A stretch of DNA of 64,000 bases from JAHRAW01 sp965243285 (GCA_965243285.1 OZ251537.1:2666001-2730000), one strand, 5' to 3'; shown: positions 1 through 8,771, counted from the stretch's first letter. The notes: generated by a model not told the origin, from the letters alone. A program made the numbers and translations.

Positions 1-183
1 TCGCAAAAAGCGACATACATGTTGGCTAGGGGTTATCCGAATGCGGAAGATAATGTTTGGATGCAAGCGCAAACGGCGGCGCTTAAAACGATGCCGAGGC
101 CATCGAATTCGCTGCTTGATATTCCACCTAGGCGCATCGGCTGGGGCGTGACCGGGGCTACAGCGCGCGCATGCGCATCATAG
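1..183 (+). other. Open frame running in from the left edge, unidentified
   Basis: A reading frame is open from base 1 to a TAG at 181-183 and could be the last 60 codons of a gene that begins outside the window. An internal ATG lies at 19. I do not recognise the product. The 12-mer GTTGGCTAGGGG occurs at about 20-31 and again near 184-195. The stretch 184-428 contains no convincing gene on either strand, so about 430 bases left of bolA are effectively unassigned. Confidence 0.15.
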
Positions 184-428
184 GTTGGCTAGGGGAACAA
201 CGCCGCCGGCTAGATATAAGCGAAACGGGGATTTTTCGCTCGACCAAAAGTAGGCGCGACAAAAATCGGCGCGCGTCGATGGGTTGAGGCGGCCACTGGA
301 ATCATCGCCCATCAGCGGACGATGTCGCGCGCAAAAAACCGCGCCTTGGATGATGTTCCGTAATGTTCATTCCACCGCAACATGGCTGCCGAAGCAGTGG
401 ATTTTTAGGAGAAACGATGGGCCGGGTT

Positions 429-737
429 TTATCGGCCGCCGCCCATGCATGGCGGGGAATTCGGCGCCACGCCACCGCGGACGCGCCACTCCGAAGCCGT
501 CATAAGGTGCATGGCCAAGGCGTGCACTTTTCCCGCCACTTTCGGCGTCAGAATCTCATTCACCATGCGATGCCGCTCCAACCCCCTCTTGCCCTCGAAT
601 TGCGCCGACACAATGGTGATTTTGAAATGCGTTTCCGAGTTCGGCAACACATGGTGGCGGGCGCTTTCGTTTTCCACGCACAGGTAGTGCGGGAGCAGAA
701 CCGCCAGCTCGGTTTCAATGAGGTTTTGCATGATCAT
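429..737 (-). CDS. bolA: BolA family protein
   Basis: This 102-residue protein has the BolA/IbaG fold pattern: an N-terminal helix, a NES-x-H-type turn (VENESARHHVLPNSETHFKI region, residues about 21-40), then the conserved block FEGKRGLERHRMVNEIL and a C-terminal VHALAMH strand. BolA-family proteins work with monothiol glutaredoxins in iron-sulfur and stress physiology; that role is family knowledge. It is divergent from the carboxymuconolactone-decarboxylase-like gene at 869. Two ATGs, at 737 and 731, are possible starts. A perfect TATAAT on the minus strand (749-744) ends only six bases before the first ATG, so the transcript may be leaderless or the real start may be the second ATG. The C-terminal tail (about 20 residues) is longer than the core fold needs. 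Confidence 0.85.
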   Translation of the reverse strand: MIMQNLIETELAVLLPHYLCVENESARHHVLPNSETHFKITIVSAQFEGKRGLERHRMVNEILTPKVAGKVHALAMHLMTASEWRVRGGVAPNSPPCMGGGR

Positions 738-868
738 CGGGCGATTATACAGCCAATAACGCGGCCGGGGGCGATGGTACTCGATGAACTTCCCGGCCTC
801 GGCGCCATTCGAAAACTGCCATAATCGATAGCCATTTCAAGCATGCGGAGAGCCCCGCGGAGATCACT

Positions 869-1246
869 ATGGACCAACAACGATTCGAACTCGGCCTGGC
901 CCGGCGCAAAGCCACGCTGGGCACCGACTATGTGGAAAAAAATCTCGCCGCGGCGGATGATTTCACCCGCCCATTCCAAGAAATGATGACCGAATGGTGC
1001 TGGGGTTTCGGTTGGGGGGATGATTGCATAGACGCGAAAACGCGCTCGATGATGAATTTGACCATGCTCGGCGCCCTCGGCAAAATGCATGAGTGGGAAA
1101 TCCATTGTCGCGGCGCCATCGGCAACGGCGTCACCAAAACGCAACTTCGCGCCATCATCCACGCGATCGCCATTTATTGCGGCGTGCCGCAAGCGTTGGA
1201 ATGTTTTCGCGTCGCCCGCAAGGTGATGGAGGAAGTCGAAAAATAG
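869..1246 (+). CDS. Carboxymuconolactone decarboxylase family protein
   Basis: The protein is 125 residues, the length of a single CMD (PcaC/AhpD-like) domain. The helix pair around EWEIHCRGAIGNGVTKTQL and the following IYCGVPQALECF segment match the PcaC pattern, in which an acid and a histidine in E-x2-H and a 'Y-x-G-V-P' helix are conserved. It may be a 4-carboxymuconolactone decarboxylase, but no other protocatechuate pathway genes are nearby, so the substrate is open. A GGAG-type ribosome site lies 7-10 bases before the ATG. The minus-strand frame across the same bases (734-1255) lacks any family pattern. Confidence 0.8.
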   Translation: MDQQRFELGLARRKATLGTDYVEKNLAAADDFTRPFQEMMTEWCWGFGWGDDCIDAKTRSMMNLTMLGALGKMHEWEIHCRGAIGNGVTKTQLRAIIHAIAIYCGVPQALECFRVARKVMEEVEK

Positions 1247-1277
1247 CCAGCGCATGCCGACTCCCTAAAATCATGCA

Positions 1278-1943
1278 TTAAAGCGCGTCGCCGCTAAATG
1301 ATTTGAGATGACTCAAGACCGCTTCCACCATGGTCTCGCTGGCGGTGGATTCCACCGCTAACAACATACCTTTTTTTTTATAGAGATCGATCAACGGCGC
1401 GGTTTTTTCGTTGTAGGTTTCCAAGCGCTGGCTGATCGCCGCCTCGGTTTCGTCCGCGCGCTGCGCCACTGTGCCGCCGCAATGGTCGCAGATTCCATCC
1501 ACCGCCGTCGGCTTGCTCTCGATATTGTAGATTTCTTGGCAGGCTGGGTTTTCGCAAGTGCGGCGGGTGGTCAAACGCTTGAGCAGAACCTCCCGCGGCG
1601 CTTCGATGTTTACCACGCCATCGAGGGCGATGCGCAGTTCGGCGAGCAAGCGTTCCAGCGCCGCCGCTTGGGGGAGGGTGCGCGGAAAACCATCCAACAA
1701 AAAACCTTGCGCGCAATCTGGTTGCTGCAGCCGCTGCGCCATCATCTTCATGATCAAGGCATCCGGCGCCAACTCGCCGCGGCGCATGTAGTCTTGCGCT
1801 TGGCGCCCCAAATCGTTGCCGGCATCCACCGCGCCGCGCAGAATGTCTCCAGTGGAAATCTGCACCGCGCCGTCGATGACGGACAACAATTTGGCGAGCG
1901 TGCCTTTGCCCGCGCCTGGGGCACCCAACAGAATCAGTTTCAT
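1278..1943 (-). CDS. adk: Adenylate kinase
   Basis: Adenylate kinase interconverts ATP plus AMP and two ADP in the cytoplasm. The P-loop GAPGAGKGT lies at residues 7-15, the TGDILR AMP-binding segment at about 31-36 and the DGFPRT motif at about 84-89. The LID domain carries four cysteines (C130, C135, C152, C155) in a C-x4-C ... C-x2-C arrangement, which is the zinc-binding form of the enzyme rather than the His/Ser/Asp/Thr form of E. coli. Length 221 is normal for the long-LID type. It stands alone, converging with the CMD-like gene on its left. Confidence 0.97.
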   Translation of the reverse strand: MKLILLGAPGAGKGTLAKLLSVIDGAVQISTGDILRGAVDAGNDLGRQAQDYMRRGELAPDALIMKMMAQRLQQPDCAQGFLLDGFPRTLPQAAALERLLAELRIALDGVVNIEAPREVLLKRLTTRRTCENPACQEIYNIESKPTAVDGICDHCGGTVAQRADETEAAISQRLETYNEKTAPLIDLYKKKGMLLAVESTASETMVEAVLSHLKSFSGDAL

Positions 1944-2127
1944 CGATGAATTTTGCCTGTTTAATACTACTTACTGGCTACTGCTTGTTTATTAAAAATG
2001 CCGCATGTTTAATGCCGCTTACATATTGCATATTGCTTGCTTAATTTCATCGCGGGAAGCGGGAAAATTGCGCGTCGATGGTGCGCGGTCATCGACGCGC
2101 CGACGCGCCTACTTTCGGCGCCTATGG

Positions 2128-2457
2128 CTAGTCATCAGCGCGGCTGAAACCATAGTCTTTTTCCACCCGGCCGATTCGCACCTGGAATTTTCGATACCAT
2201 ATTTCTCGACCTTTTTGCTGCGCGGCCAAGTGCTCGGTGTTTTTTTTCCACGCCGCTATGGAATCCAAATCAGCCCAATAGGACACGGTGATGCCAATCT
2301 GCGCGCGCGCCGTTTCCACGCCTAAAAAACCAGGCTGCTGGGCCGCCAATTCCACCATCCGCGCCGCCATGTCGGCGTAACCACCATCGCCGCCGGCGCC
2401 TCGCATGGAGGTGAAAACCACCATGTAATACGGCGGCGGCGGCGTTTCTGCGAGCAT
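2128..2457 (-). CDS. Antibiotic biosynthesis monooxygenase (ABM) domain protein
   Basis: The 109-residue protein is a single ABM/YgiN-like ferredoxin-fold domain. Recognisable features are the opening strand YYMVVFTSMR, the PGFLGVETAR turn, ITVSYWADLDSIAAWKKNTEH and the final 'EIWYRKFQVRIGRVEKDYGF' strand. Such proteins are small heme-degrading or quinol-type monooxygenases, or simply stress-related proteins of unknown substrate. It starts 15 bases after the stop of the small exported-protein gene, so the two are probably co-transcribed. There is no sequence evidence for a particular substrate. Confidence 0.75.
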   Translation of the reverse strand: MLAETPPPPYYMVVFTSMRGAGGDGGYADMAARMVELAAQQPGFLGVETARAQIGITVSYWADLDSIAAWKKNTEHLAAQQKGREIWYRKFQVRIGRVEKDYGFSRADD

Positions 2458-2472
2458 GTCGGCGGCGAATTT

Positions 2473-2781
2473 TTATTGCTCGGTGGATTGGGTGTTGTCG
2501 GCGTTGCCCTCGGTCGCCAGCTCGGCTTCGGTGGCTTCGGTGGCTTCGGTGGCTTCGGTCGATGCAGTTGTTTGGCGGGCAAAATCGTCGATTCTCGGCC
2601 CCAGTGCATTAGGAATCGACACCGATGCTGGCAAAATCACCGGCACTCGTATCATGTCTGACATCTGCGCGCTGGCGGTCGCTGTCCAACCGGCCATGGC
2701 CAATAAAACGACAGCCACCGTGCTGGTGCGCATTAAGTACGAGGATAATTCGGCGAGAGGTTGTTTGCATGCGTTTTTCAT
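2473..2781 (-). CDS. Small exported protein with Thr-Glu-Ala repeats
   Basis: I chose the ATG at 2781 because GAGG lies at a proper distance upstream. This gives 102 residues; an upstream in-frame start at 2832 is also open. Residues about 17-38 form a hydrophobic signal sequence (VAVVLLAMAGWTATASAQ) with a plausible AxA signal peptidase I site. The mature part is about 65 residues and polar. Near the C-terminus it contains four TEA units encoded by four 9-bp repeats at 2524-2559. No known family is recognised. Its position 15 bases ahead of the ABM monooxygenase gene suggests a two-gene operon. An envelope or periplasmic location is inferred from the signal only. Confidence 0.55.
   Translation of the reverse strand: MKNACKQPLAELSSYLMRTSTVAVVLLAMAGWTATASAQMSDMIRVPVILPASVSIPNALGPRIDDFARQTTASTEATEATEATEAELATEGNADNTQSTEQ
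2524..2559 (-). repeat. Coding 9-bp tandem repeat (4 units)
   Basis: Four consecutive copies of GGCTTCGGT (plus strand) encode the TEA repeats near the C-terminus of the small exported protein. The unit length is a multiple of three, so copy-number change keeps the frame. Confidence 0.85.
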
Positions 2782-2939
2782 CGAGATTGCCTCGTGGAAG
2801 TTAGGAGGGGAAATAACCATATCATGCCGCAAAAAACACCACAGATTAATACTTTTATGAATTTACGCTATGTGCGTTATCCATTGGTTTTATGCATGCG
2901 GCGTGGCGAGCTCATGCCTTCGCGCTGCGCGTTTGGACA

Positions 2940-4931
2940 TCACTCAAGGCCGAGTTTGGCTTTGCGCTGTTTGCTCCAGGCGCTGATGATGCGGTCGGCG
3001 ATGATGCCGAGGAAAGCAATACTCAAGCCGGCCACCAAGGCGCGGCCGGTTTTATTGCCGGTGCGGGCGCGATTGATTTCCGCGCCCAAATCTTGCGTGC
3101 CGATGAGCGCGGTTATCGCGACCATAAATAACGCCATGAAAATAACTTGATTGATGCCTAACATGATCTCCGGCGTGGCGATGGGCAAATCCACCTTGAT
3201 GAGCCGCTGCCAAGGCGATGCGCCTTGTTGAATCGCGGCTTCGCGGGTTTGGAAGGGCACATTGCGAAAGCCTAGGTTGGTATAGCGAATCATCGGCACC
3301 AAGGCAAAAGCCAACACCGCGATAATCGCCGATATGTCGCTGACTTTGAATAGCATGATGACCGGAATCAAATAGATGAACGACGGAAAAGTCTGGAAAA
3401 AATCGCACATCAAAATAATCGCCTTCGATAGGCGTTCATTTTTCGCGGCCGCCAAACCGATGGGAAAGCCGAACACGATACACACCACCGCCGCGGTGCC
3501 GATCATATAAATGGTAATCATGGTCTCCTTCCACAGCCCCATCACCAACGGAAAGGACATCAACGAGCCCACCAACAGCGCCAGCCGCCAGCCGCCCATG
3601 CGATACCCTAATAACGCGATCAAGGCGATAAAAGTTGGCCATGGAATACTCAGAAAAAACTTTTTTATCGGCACCAGAATATCGATTAGCACAAAATTTC
3701 GAAACCCTTGCACCGAGTCATAGAAGTTGACCAGCGTCCATTCGATGCCCGCATCCCACATCGGCGCCGTGGTGATGGTCAACTCCTTCGGCAACACGCG
3801 CAGCGCCGGCACAAAATAGGCGATGAATATGGATGCGGCGGCAAACAACAAGGCGCACGCCAAATGGCGGTGCCGCCGTCGCCACGGCAAGGATTTGTCC
3901 ACATAAATGGGCGGCTTGTGCGCATAGGCTTGGCTCAATCTATCCAACGCCACCGCAATCACCACGATGGCGACGCCTTGCTCCAGCGCTTGGCCCAATC
4001 TAAGCGTTTGCAACGAGGTCAATAGTTTACTGCCCAGGCCCGAGGCGCCGATTAGCGATGCCAGCACGATCATCGCCAAGGTCTGCATGATGCCTTGATT
4101 GAGCCCTACCAATACGGTCTGGCGGGCGGTGGGCACTTTCACTTTCCACAACATTTGCCAGGCCGTGCAGCCGGTCATTTCGCCGCACTCGAGCACTTCC
4201 GCCGGCACGGTTTTAATCCCCAAGGCCACGCAACGCGCCACTGGCGGCACCGCAAACACCGCCACCGCTAACATGGCCGGCACATCGCCGATGCCGAACA
4301 GCACCACGATGGGCACCATGTAGGCGAATGGCGGCATGGCCTGCATGAGATCGAACAGCGGGGTGATGGTTTTTTCCGCGCGCGCGCTTTTCGCCACCCA
4401 GATGCCTAACGCCAGCCCGATGGTGAATACGAGCGGCACCGCCACTAACACTAGCGCAAAAGTGTTCATGGCAGGCTGCCATACGCTGAACAGAGCAAGA
4501 TACAAAAAAGCGCCGCCGACGATGGCGGAAATACGCCAGCCGGCCACCCAATGCCCGAGGATGAACATCAAACCGACCACGGTGACCCACGGCAATGGCG
4601 CCACGCCGATTTGGAAACCGTTGAAAAACACGCCCTCGGTGAAGGCCGACTGATATTCCAGTATTTTGATCATGCCGCGGGTCACATCCGTGGGCACGAA
4701 CGCGTAGTCGGTTCCTTGAAAAAACTTGAGGTCGTACACCAACCATTCGAAAAAGTCGGTGATCCAATTTTTTAGGGGGATCACCCATTTTTTCGGATAC
4801 TTAGCGACCCATGCGAGTTCGCCCTTCGCCAGCCACCCGGCGATGATGATGGCGGCGGCGAGACCGACATGCGTCAGCGCCCGCCGCCGGCCCGGCGCCG
4901 AATCATGCGCGTGGCGTTGCGGCGGCATCAC
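2940..4931 (-). CDS. proW: Choline/glycine betaine ABC transporter, double-length permease
   Basis: The 663-residue inner-membrane protein contains two ABC permease modules in tandem. Each has an EAA-type loop: residues about 245-275 (CGEMTGCTAWQMLWKVKVP) and about 560-590 (REAAIQQGASPWQRLIKVDLP). Single ProW/OpuAB subunits are about 280-350 residues, so this is a fused permease pair. It overlaps proV by four bases (ATGA), which indicates translational coupling. With ProX and ProV it should import quaternary amines such as choline or glycine betaine for osmoprotection or as nutrients. The exact substrate cannot be read from the sequence. Confidence 0.9.
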   Translation of the reverse strand: MMPPQRHAHDSAPGRRRALTHVGLAAAIIIAGWLAKGELAWVAKYPKKWVIPLKNWITDFFEWLVYDLKFFQGTDYAFVPTDVTRGMIKILEYQSAFTEGVFFNGFQIGVAPLPWVTVVGLMFILGHWVAGWRISAIVGGAFLYLALFSVWQPAMNTFALVLVAVPLVFTIGLALGIWVAKSARAEKTITPLFDLMQAMPPFAYMVPIVVLFGIGDVPAMLAVAVFAVPPVARCVALGIKTVPAEVLECGEMTGCTAWQMLWKVKVPTARQTVLVGLNQGIMQTLAMIVLASLIGASGLGSKLLTSLQTLRLGQALEQGVAIVVIAVALDRLSQAYAHKPPIYVDKSLPWRRRHRHLACALLFAAASIFIAYFVPALRVLPKELTITTAPMWDAGIEWTLVNFYDSVQGFRNFVLIDILVPIKKFFLSIPWPTFIALIALLGYRMGGWRLALLVGSLMSFPLVMGLWKETMITIYMIGTAAVVCIVFGFPIGLAAAKNERLSKAIILMCDFFQTFPSFIYLIPVIMLFKVSDISAIIAVLAFALVPMIRYTNLGFRNVPFQTREAAIQQGASPWQRLIKVDLPIATPEIMLGINQVIFMALFMVAITALIGTQDLGAEINRARTGNKTGRALVAGLSIAFLGIIADRIISAWSKQRKAKLGLE

Positions 4932-5971
4932 GCCCGAAACAACACTTTGGCAACCGTTTTTTTGTCGATCGAACCGACAATGTTGCCTTGTGGGTCGATC
5001 ACTGGAACAGCCTTCTCCGACAACATGATTCTTTGCGCCACTCCCTCTAACACCGCGCTGCTTTCGACCGGTTGAACGGAGGCGTCCTCGATATGGCTAT
5101 CGCCAGTCGCCGGCAGCATGATTTTTCCTACGGAAATTAATTTGGCTTTCGGGGCGTTTTCGACGAAGGCCTTGACATAGGCATCCGCCGGTTCGGTGAC
5201 CAGCTCCTCAGCGGTGCCAATTTGCACCAGCAGTCCGTCCTTCATGATCGCTATGCGGTCGCCCAGCCGCACCGCTTCGTCAAAATCATGGGTCACGAAG
5301 ACGATGCATTTGTTAAGTTTTGATTGCAAGCGCATGAATTCATCTTGCATTTCCTTGCGAATTAACGGGTCGAGCGCCGAAAACGGCTCATCCAAGAACC
5401 ACACATCCGGCTCCACCGACAAACTGCGGCCAATGCCGACGCGTTGTTGCTGACCGCCGGACAATTCGCGCGGGAAATAACTTTCCCGTCCGCTGAGCCC
5501 GACCAATTCGACCAACTCACGGGCGCGGGCGATGCGCGTTTCCTTATCGACATTTTGGATCTCCAGCGGAAAGGCGATGTTTTCGAGCACCGTGCGGTGC
5601 GGCAGCAAGCCAAAATGCTGAAACACCATGCCCATTTTATGGCGCCGGATGTCGGACAACTCCTTGCTCGACACTTGCGTTAAATCCACGCCATCGAAAA
5701 TAACCTCGCCGGCGGTGGGGATTAGCAATTGCGTAATGCATCTGAGCATGGTGGATTTGCCAGAGCCGCTCAATCCCATGATGATCAATATCTCGCCCTC
5801 GCGCACATCAAAACTGACATCGCGCACCGCCCCGATGAGATGGGCCGCGTTTATTTGCTCGAAACTAGGGGCGTGGTTGTGTTGCGCTAAAAAACTTAGC
5901 GCATTCCGGCCGAACAATTGCCATACCTGGCGGCAGGAGATTTTAATGTCTGCAGAAACGGTGGCTGTCAT
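4928..5971 (-). CDS. proV: Glycine betaine/choline ABC transporter ATP-binding protein
   Basis: The 347-residue ATPase has Walker A GLSGSGKST at residues 66-74, the Q-loop near FQHFGLLPHRT (about 117-127), the ABC signature LSGGQQQR at 170-177 and Walker B VWFLDEP at 190-196, followed by the His-switch VTHDFDEA. The C-terminal region (about 280-347), ending AVPVIDPQGNIVGSIDKKTVAKVL, is a CBS-like element, as in ProV/OpuAA where it senses ionic strength. It lies between proX and proW in the order proX-proV-proW and shares an ATGA overlap with proW. Confidence 0.95.
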   Translation of the reverse strand: MTATVSADIKISCRQVWQLFGRNALSFLAQHNHAPSFEQINAAHLIGAVRDVSFDVREGEILIIMGLSGSGKSTMLRCITQLLIPTAGEVIFDGVDLTQVSSKELSDIRRHKMGMVFQHFGLLPHRTVLENIAFPLEIQNVDKETRIARARELVELVGLSGRESYFPRELSGGQQQRVGIGRSLSVEPDVWFLDEPFSALDPLIRKEMQDEFMRLQSKLNKCIVFVTHDFDEAVRLGDRIAIMKDGLLVQIGTAEELVTEPADAYVKAFVENAPKAKLISVGKIMLPATGDSHIEDASVQPVESSAVLEGVAQRIMLSEKAVPVIDPQGNIVGSIDKKTVAKVLFRA

Positions 5972-6132
5972 GAGGTTCTACGATGTTGCACCGCCAGCGA
6001 CAACGCGCCCGTTCATGCGCACGCTACCAGCGGAATATTAAGGGTGGGGGCTTTCGAAGTGCTGACCTTTATAACACTGCCGAGGCGACATTGCGCACTA
6101 AACATGAGCCGATAAAACCGGCCGCCGAAAAT

Positions 6133-6160
6133 GCATGGGCTGCGTACCCACAGCCCATGC
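6133..6160 (-). terminator. Stem-loop between proX and proV
   Basis: A perfect 10-bp stem (GCATGGGCTG paired with CAGCCCATGC) encloses an 8-base loop and starts 16 bases after the proX stop. On the transcribed strand it is followed by a short ATTTTC. It could act as a partial terminator or as an mRNA 3' stabiliser, allowing more binding protein than membrane components to be made. The T-run is too weak for a confident intrinsic terminator. Confidence 0.5.
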
Positions 6161-6175
6161 GTCCCTACTCAGTAC

Positions 6176-7144
6176 CTACCCAGCGCAGGCTGGCACCCAG
6201 CCATCGACAACCGCTGGATTCTGCTCGATCCATTTTGCCGCAGCGGCATCATGATCCAAGCCGTCCACATCCACCAATGCCGCGGCGGCATCGACCATCG
6301 GGCCGGTGAAGTCGATGTTGCTTACCAGCTCGTTAGCGCAAGGATATTTGGCTGCGAAACCTGACCACAACCCCTTTTTCAGGTAGCCGCCGACTGCGGC
6401 GCCGCAGTCGTTTGCCATATCCGGGTTGACGCCCCAGCTGGCATCGGTGACGCATTTGTTCTCTTTATCGCGCCGCGGAAACTCGACAAATTTGCCCGGA
6501 TAAGCGGCGCCCACCCAATTTGGCGCCCAGTTGAACAAAATAATCGGCTCTTTACGCGAAGCCGCGGATTTAAGCTCACCAAACAGCGCGTCCGCAGAGC
6601 CGGCATTGACGATGGTTACATTCAAGCCCAAAGCCTCGACGCGCTCGATGTCCTCGGGATGCCATTCAGCCGGCCCACTAAGATAGCGCGCATTGGGCGC
6701 GGTTTCCGGCGTGGACAGCGCTTGGGCGCAGTCGTTGATGGCTTTGTAATCCGGCAAACCTGGGCAAATTTCCTCCACATAATTCGGATACCACCATTCT
6801 TCTCGGGTGGTCGCGGTATGGCTACCGCCATCGACCATGCGCTCGGCTTCGATTTCCTTCATAAAACTGGCGTTCATGGAGCCTTCCCAAACTTCCATCT
6901 GCAGGTGCGCATCACCGGTGCCCATGGCGGCGAACTGGCTTTGCGTGTCTAGAGTCACTAAATCGGTTTTGTAGCCGATTCTCTCCAGCACATTTTGCGC
7001 CACCCGCGCCAAAACTTTTTGGCTCGACCAGTTGTTGTCGATAACCTGGATGGGGTCGCTAGATTCTGGCACGGCGGCCGTCGCCACGCCGCATGCGAGG
7101 CAAGTGGCCGCTATGACGGCGCAATAGGTTGATGTTTTTTTCAT
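6176..7144 (-). CDS. proX: Choline/glycine betaine ABC transporter substrate-binding protein
   Basis: The start at 7144 (MKKTSTY) is preferred over the longer frame because GGAGG lies just upstream. The 322-residue product has a Sec signal peptide ending near residue 23 (ACGVATAA). The mature part matches the ProX/ChoX/OpuAC fold: IQVIDNNWSSQKVLARVAQ opens the first lobe, and LQMEVWEGS and IILFNWAPNWVG carry the tryptophans expected to form the aromatic cage for a quaternary ammonium. It is periplasmic and first in proX-proV-proW, with a 204-bp gap containing a stem-loop before proV. Confidence 0.93.
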   Translation of the reverse strand: MKKTSTYCAVIAATCLACGVATAAVPESSDPIQVIDNNWSSQKVLARVAQNVLERIGYKTDLVTLDTQSQFAAMGTGDAHLQMEVWEGSMNASFMKEIEAERMVDGGSHTATTREEWWYPNYVEEICPGLPDYKAINDCAQALSTPETAPNARYLSGPAEWHPEDIERVEALGLNVTIVNAGSADALFGELKSAASRKEPIILFNWAPNWVGAAYPGKFVEFPRRDKENKCVTDASWGVNPDMANDCGAAVGGYLKKGLWSGFAAKYPCANELVSNIDFTGPMVDAAAALVDVDGLDHDAAAAKWIEQNPAVVDGWVPACAG

Positions 7145-7546
7145 GATTGTGGTTATCCTCCGCGAAAAATTCGAAATGGGGCAATGCGTGAGCATCGCTG
7201 TTAAGCCAGTCGCTAAAAAACACATCGGCGCATGGCATTCGCTATATTACAAGATTGCGGCATAAAACACACCATAAAAACAATACCATTAATAGACCAA
7301 TAATGCGTTTATCGGCGAAAATGGCGCTGTTTTTCCTCAAAAGTGAACCAAAAAAATACCAATAGGACTTCGCGGGACTGGGCATTAAGACAGCAACGAT
7401 GCTCGGTTAAGGAACCTGGGCGTGTTTTGGCGATGGGACGGCATAAGGCATCGACGGAGCTCGGCGCTGGTGCATAAAAATGCGACCGAGCCGGGGCGAC
7501 GGGCCTTCATGGCGGCGCTCAAGGGTTCAGGTTGTTAGGCGAATTA
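7145..7546. other. Intergenic region between proX and pdxH
   Basis: About 400 bases without a supportable gene. The part next to proX is AT-rich and must contain the proXVW promoter on the minus strand; no consensus -35/-10 pair stands out. The part next to pdxH lies downstream of that gene and shows no clear terminator. Confidence 0.4.
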
Positions 7547-8188
7547 TCACGGCGACAAGCGGCTAATTTGCCAGGCGGAATCTGGCTGGCGAGTGTAGAG
7601 AATGCGGTCGTGCAGACGATGCGGGCGGCCTTGCCAGAATTCCATGCGCTGCGGGCGGATGCGATAACCGCCCCAGAATGTCGGCAGCGGCGGCGGCTGG
7701 TCGCGAAAACGTTCGTCGATGCGCGCCAAGCGTGCTTCGAGGACGCGGCGCGACGCCAAGGTTGTACTTTGCCGGGACACCCAAGCGCCGAGCTGCGCCA
7801 AGCGTGGGCGTGACTCGAAATAGGCGCGCGACTGCGCCTCGCCGATGCGCTCCACATGGCCTTCGATAAGCACCTGGCGGTGCAGCGCATACCACGGAAA
7901 AACCGCCGATACGGCGTTGTTCTCCCGCATCTGCTCGCCTTTGCGGCTATGGTGATTGGTGAAGAACACCAAGCCGTCTTGGTCGAAGGCCTTCATCAGC
8001 ACGCTGCGCTGCGACGGCGCGGCCGATGCCGACGCCGTGGCTAACAACATTGCATTGACCTCGACTATGTCGGCCTCGCGCGCTTGCCGATGCCAGCGAT
8101 GAAATTGCGCCAGCGGATCCGGCTCGGCATCGGCGCGAGACAAACCGGCGGCGGCGTATTGCGCGCGCAGTCGCGCCGCTTTGGGCAT
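7547..8188 (-). CDS. pdxH: Pyridoxamine/pyridoxine 5'-phosphate oxidase
   Basis: This is an FMN enzyme making pyridoxal 5'-phosphate from PNP or PMP in the cytoplasm. The 213-residue sequence matches PdxH along its length: DPLAQFHRWHRQA near the N-terminus, SQRSVLMKAFDQDGLVFFTN (FMN contact), HSRKGEQMRENNAVSAVFPW, the RQVLIEGHVERI strand, and the C-terminal WGGYRIRPQRMEFWQGRPHRLHDR signature. E. coli PdxH is 218 residues. It lies 139 bases downstream of ssb on the same strand, with an AT-rich hairpin between them. Confidence 0.97.
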   Translation of the reverse strand: MPKAARLRAQYAAAGLSRADAEPDPLAQFHRWHRQAREADIVEVNAMLLATASASAAPSQRSVLMKAFDQDGLVFFTNHHSRKGEQMRENNAVSAVFPWYALHRQVLIEGHVERIGEAQSRAYFESRPRLAQLGAWVSRQSTTLASRRVLEARLARIDERFRDQPPPLPTFWGGYRIRPQRMEFWQGRPHRLHDRILYTRQPDSAWQISRLSP

Positions 8189-8273
8189 TCAGGGGCGGGC
8201 CGGTGATGCGGGCGGCGCATCCCATCGGCGGGCGCGGCCGGGTTGCCGATTCATGCGCGCAGATTCCTCGCTA

Positions 8274-8309
8274 TATCCATGTACATATATATGTGTATGT
8301 ACATGGATA
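8274..8309. repeat. AT-rich perfect inverted repeat between ssb and pdxH
   Basis: A 14-bp arm, TATCCATGTACATA, is followed after an 8-base spacer by its exact reverse complement. It lies 18 bases past the ssb stop. The motif ACATATATATGT and the palindrome ATGTACAT recur in the aprB-lgt gap near 23.2 kb. It could be an mRNA 3' hairpin or an intergenic palindromic repeat; there is no poly-T tract. Confidence 0.7.
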
Positions 8310-8327
8310 ATTGCCGGTTTTGCCGAC

Positions 8328-8771
8328 CTAGAACGGAATATCGTCGTCGAAATCATCCGCCGGCGGCTCCGCGGCAGCCACTGGCGCGGCTTTCGACTGC
8401 GATGGCGATGGCTTGAAGCCGCCGGAGGATTCACCGCGACTGCCGAGCATCTGCATGTCGGAGGCGACAATTTCGGTGGTGTATTTGTCGTGCCCTTCCT
8501 TGTCTTGCCATTTGCGCGTTTGCAGCCGCCCTTCCACATATACCTGGGAGCCTTTTTTCAAATATTCGCCGACAATTTCGGCCAGGCGGGCGAAAAACAC
8601 CACCCGATGCCACTCGGTGCGCTCCTGTTTCTCGCCGCTGGTTTTGTCCTTCCATGATTCTGCGGTGGCGATGGACACATTGGCCACCGCCGCGCCGTTC
8701 GCGGAATGGCGGACTTCCGGGTCTTGCCCCAAATTGCCCACCAGAATCACCTTGTTAATGCCTCTTGCCAT
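8328..8771 (-). CDS. ssb: Single-stranded DNA-binding protein
   Basis: The start at 8771 (MARGINKVILVGNLGQDPE) has AGGAG upstream; the longer frame to 8810 is not needed. The 147-residue protein has the OB-fold (residues 1-110, including WHRVVFFARLAEIVGEYLKKGSQVYVEGRL), a flexible linker rich in Ser/Ala/Pro, and the acidic C-terminal tip DFDDDIPF that recruits replication and repair partners. It coats ssDNA as a tetramer. Confidence 0.97.
   Translation of the reverse strand: MARGINKVILVGNLGQDPEVRHSANGAAVANVSIATAESWKDKTSGEKQERTEWHRVVFFARLAEIVGEYLKKGSQVYVEGRLQTRKWQDKEGHDKYTTEIVASDMQMLGSRGESSGGFKPSPSQSKAAPVAAAEPPADDFDDDIPF

Noticed and set aside
734..1255. 173-codon minus-strand frame opposite the CMD-like gene
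   Set aside because: The plus-strand gene matches a known family over its whole length, while the minus frame has no recognisable pattern.
4213..4788. 191-codon minus frame inside proW
   Set aside because: It is an alternative-frame shadow of a clear permease gene.
2940..4931. Considered whether the double-length permease was an assembly duplication
   Set aside because: The two permease halves differ clearly in sequence, so this is a genuine fused or duplicated-domain protein rather than a repeat artefact.
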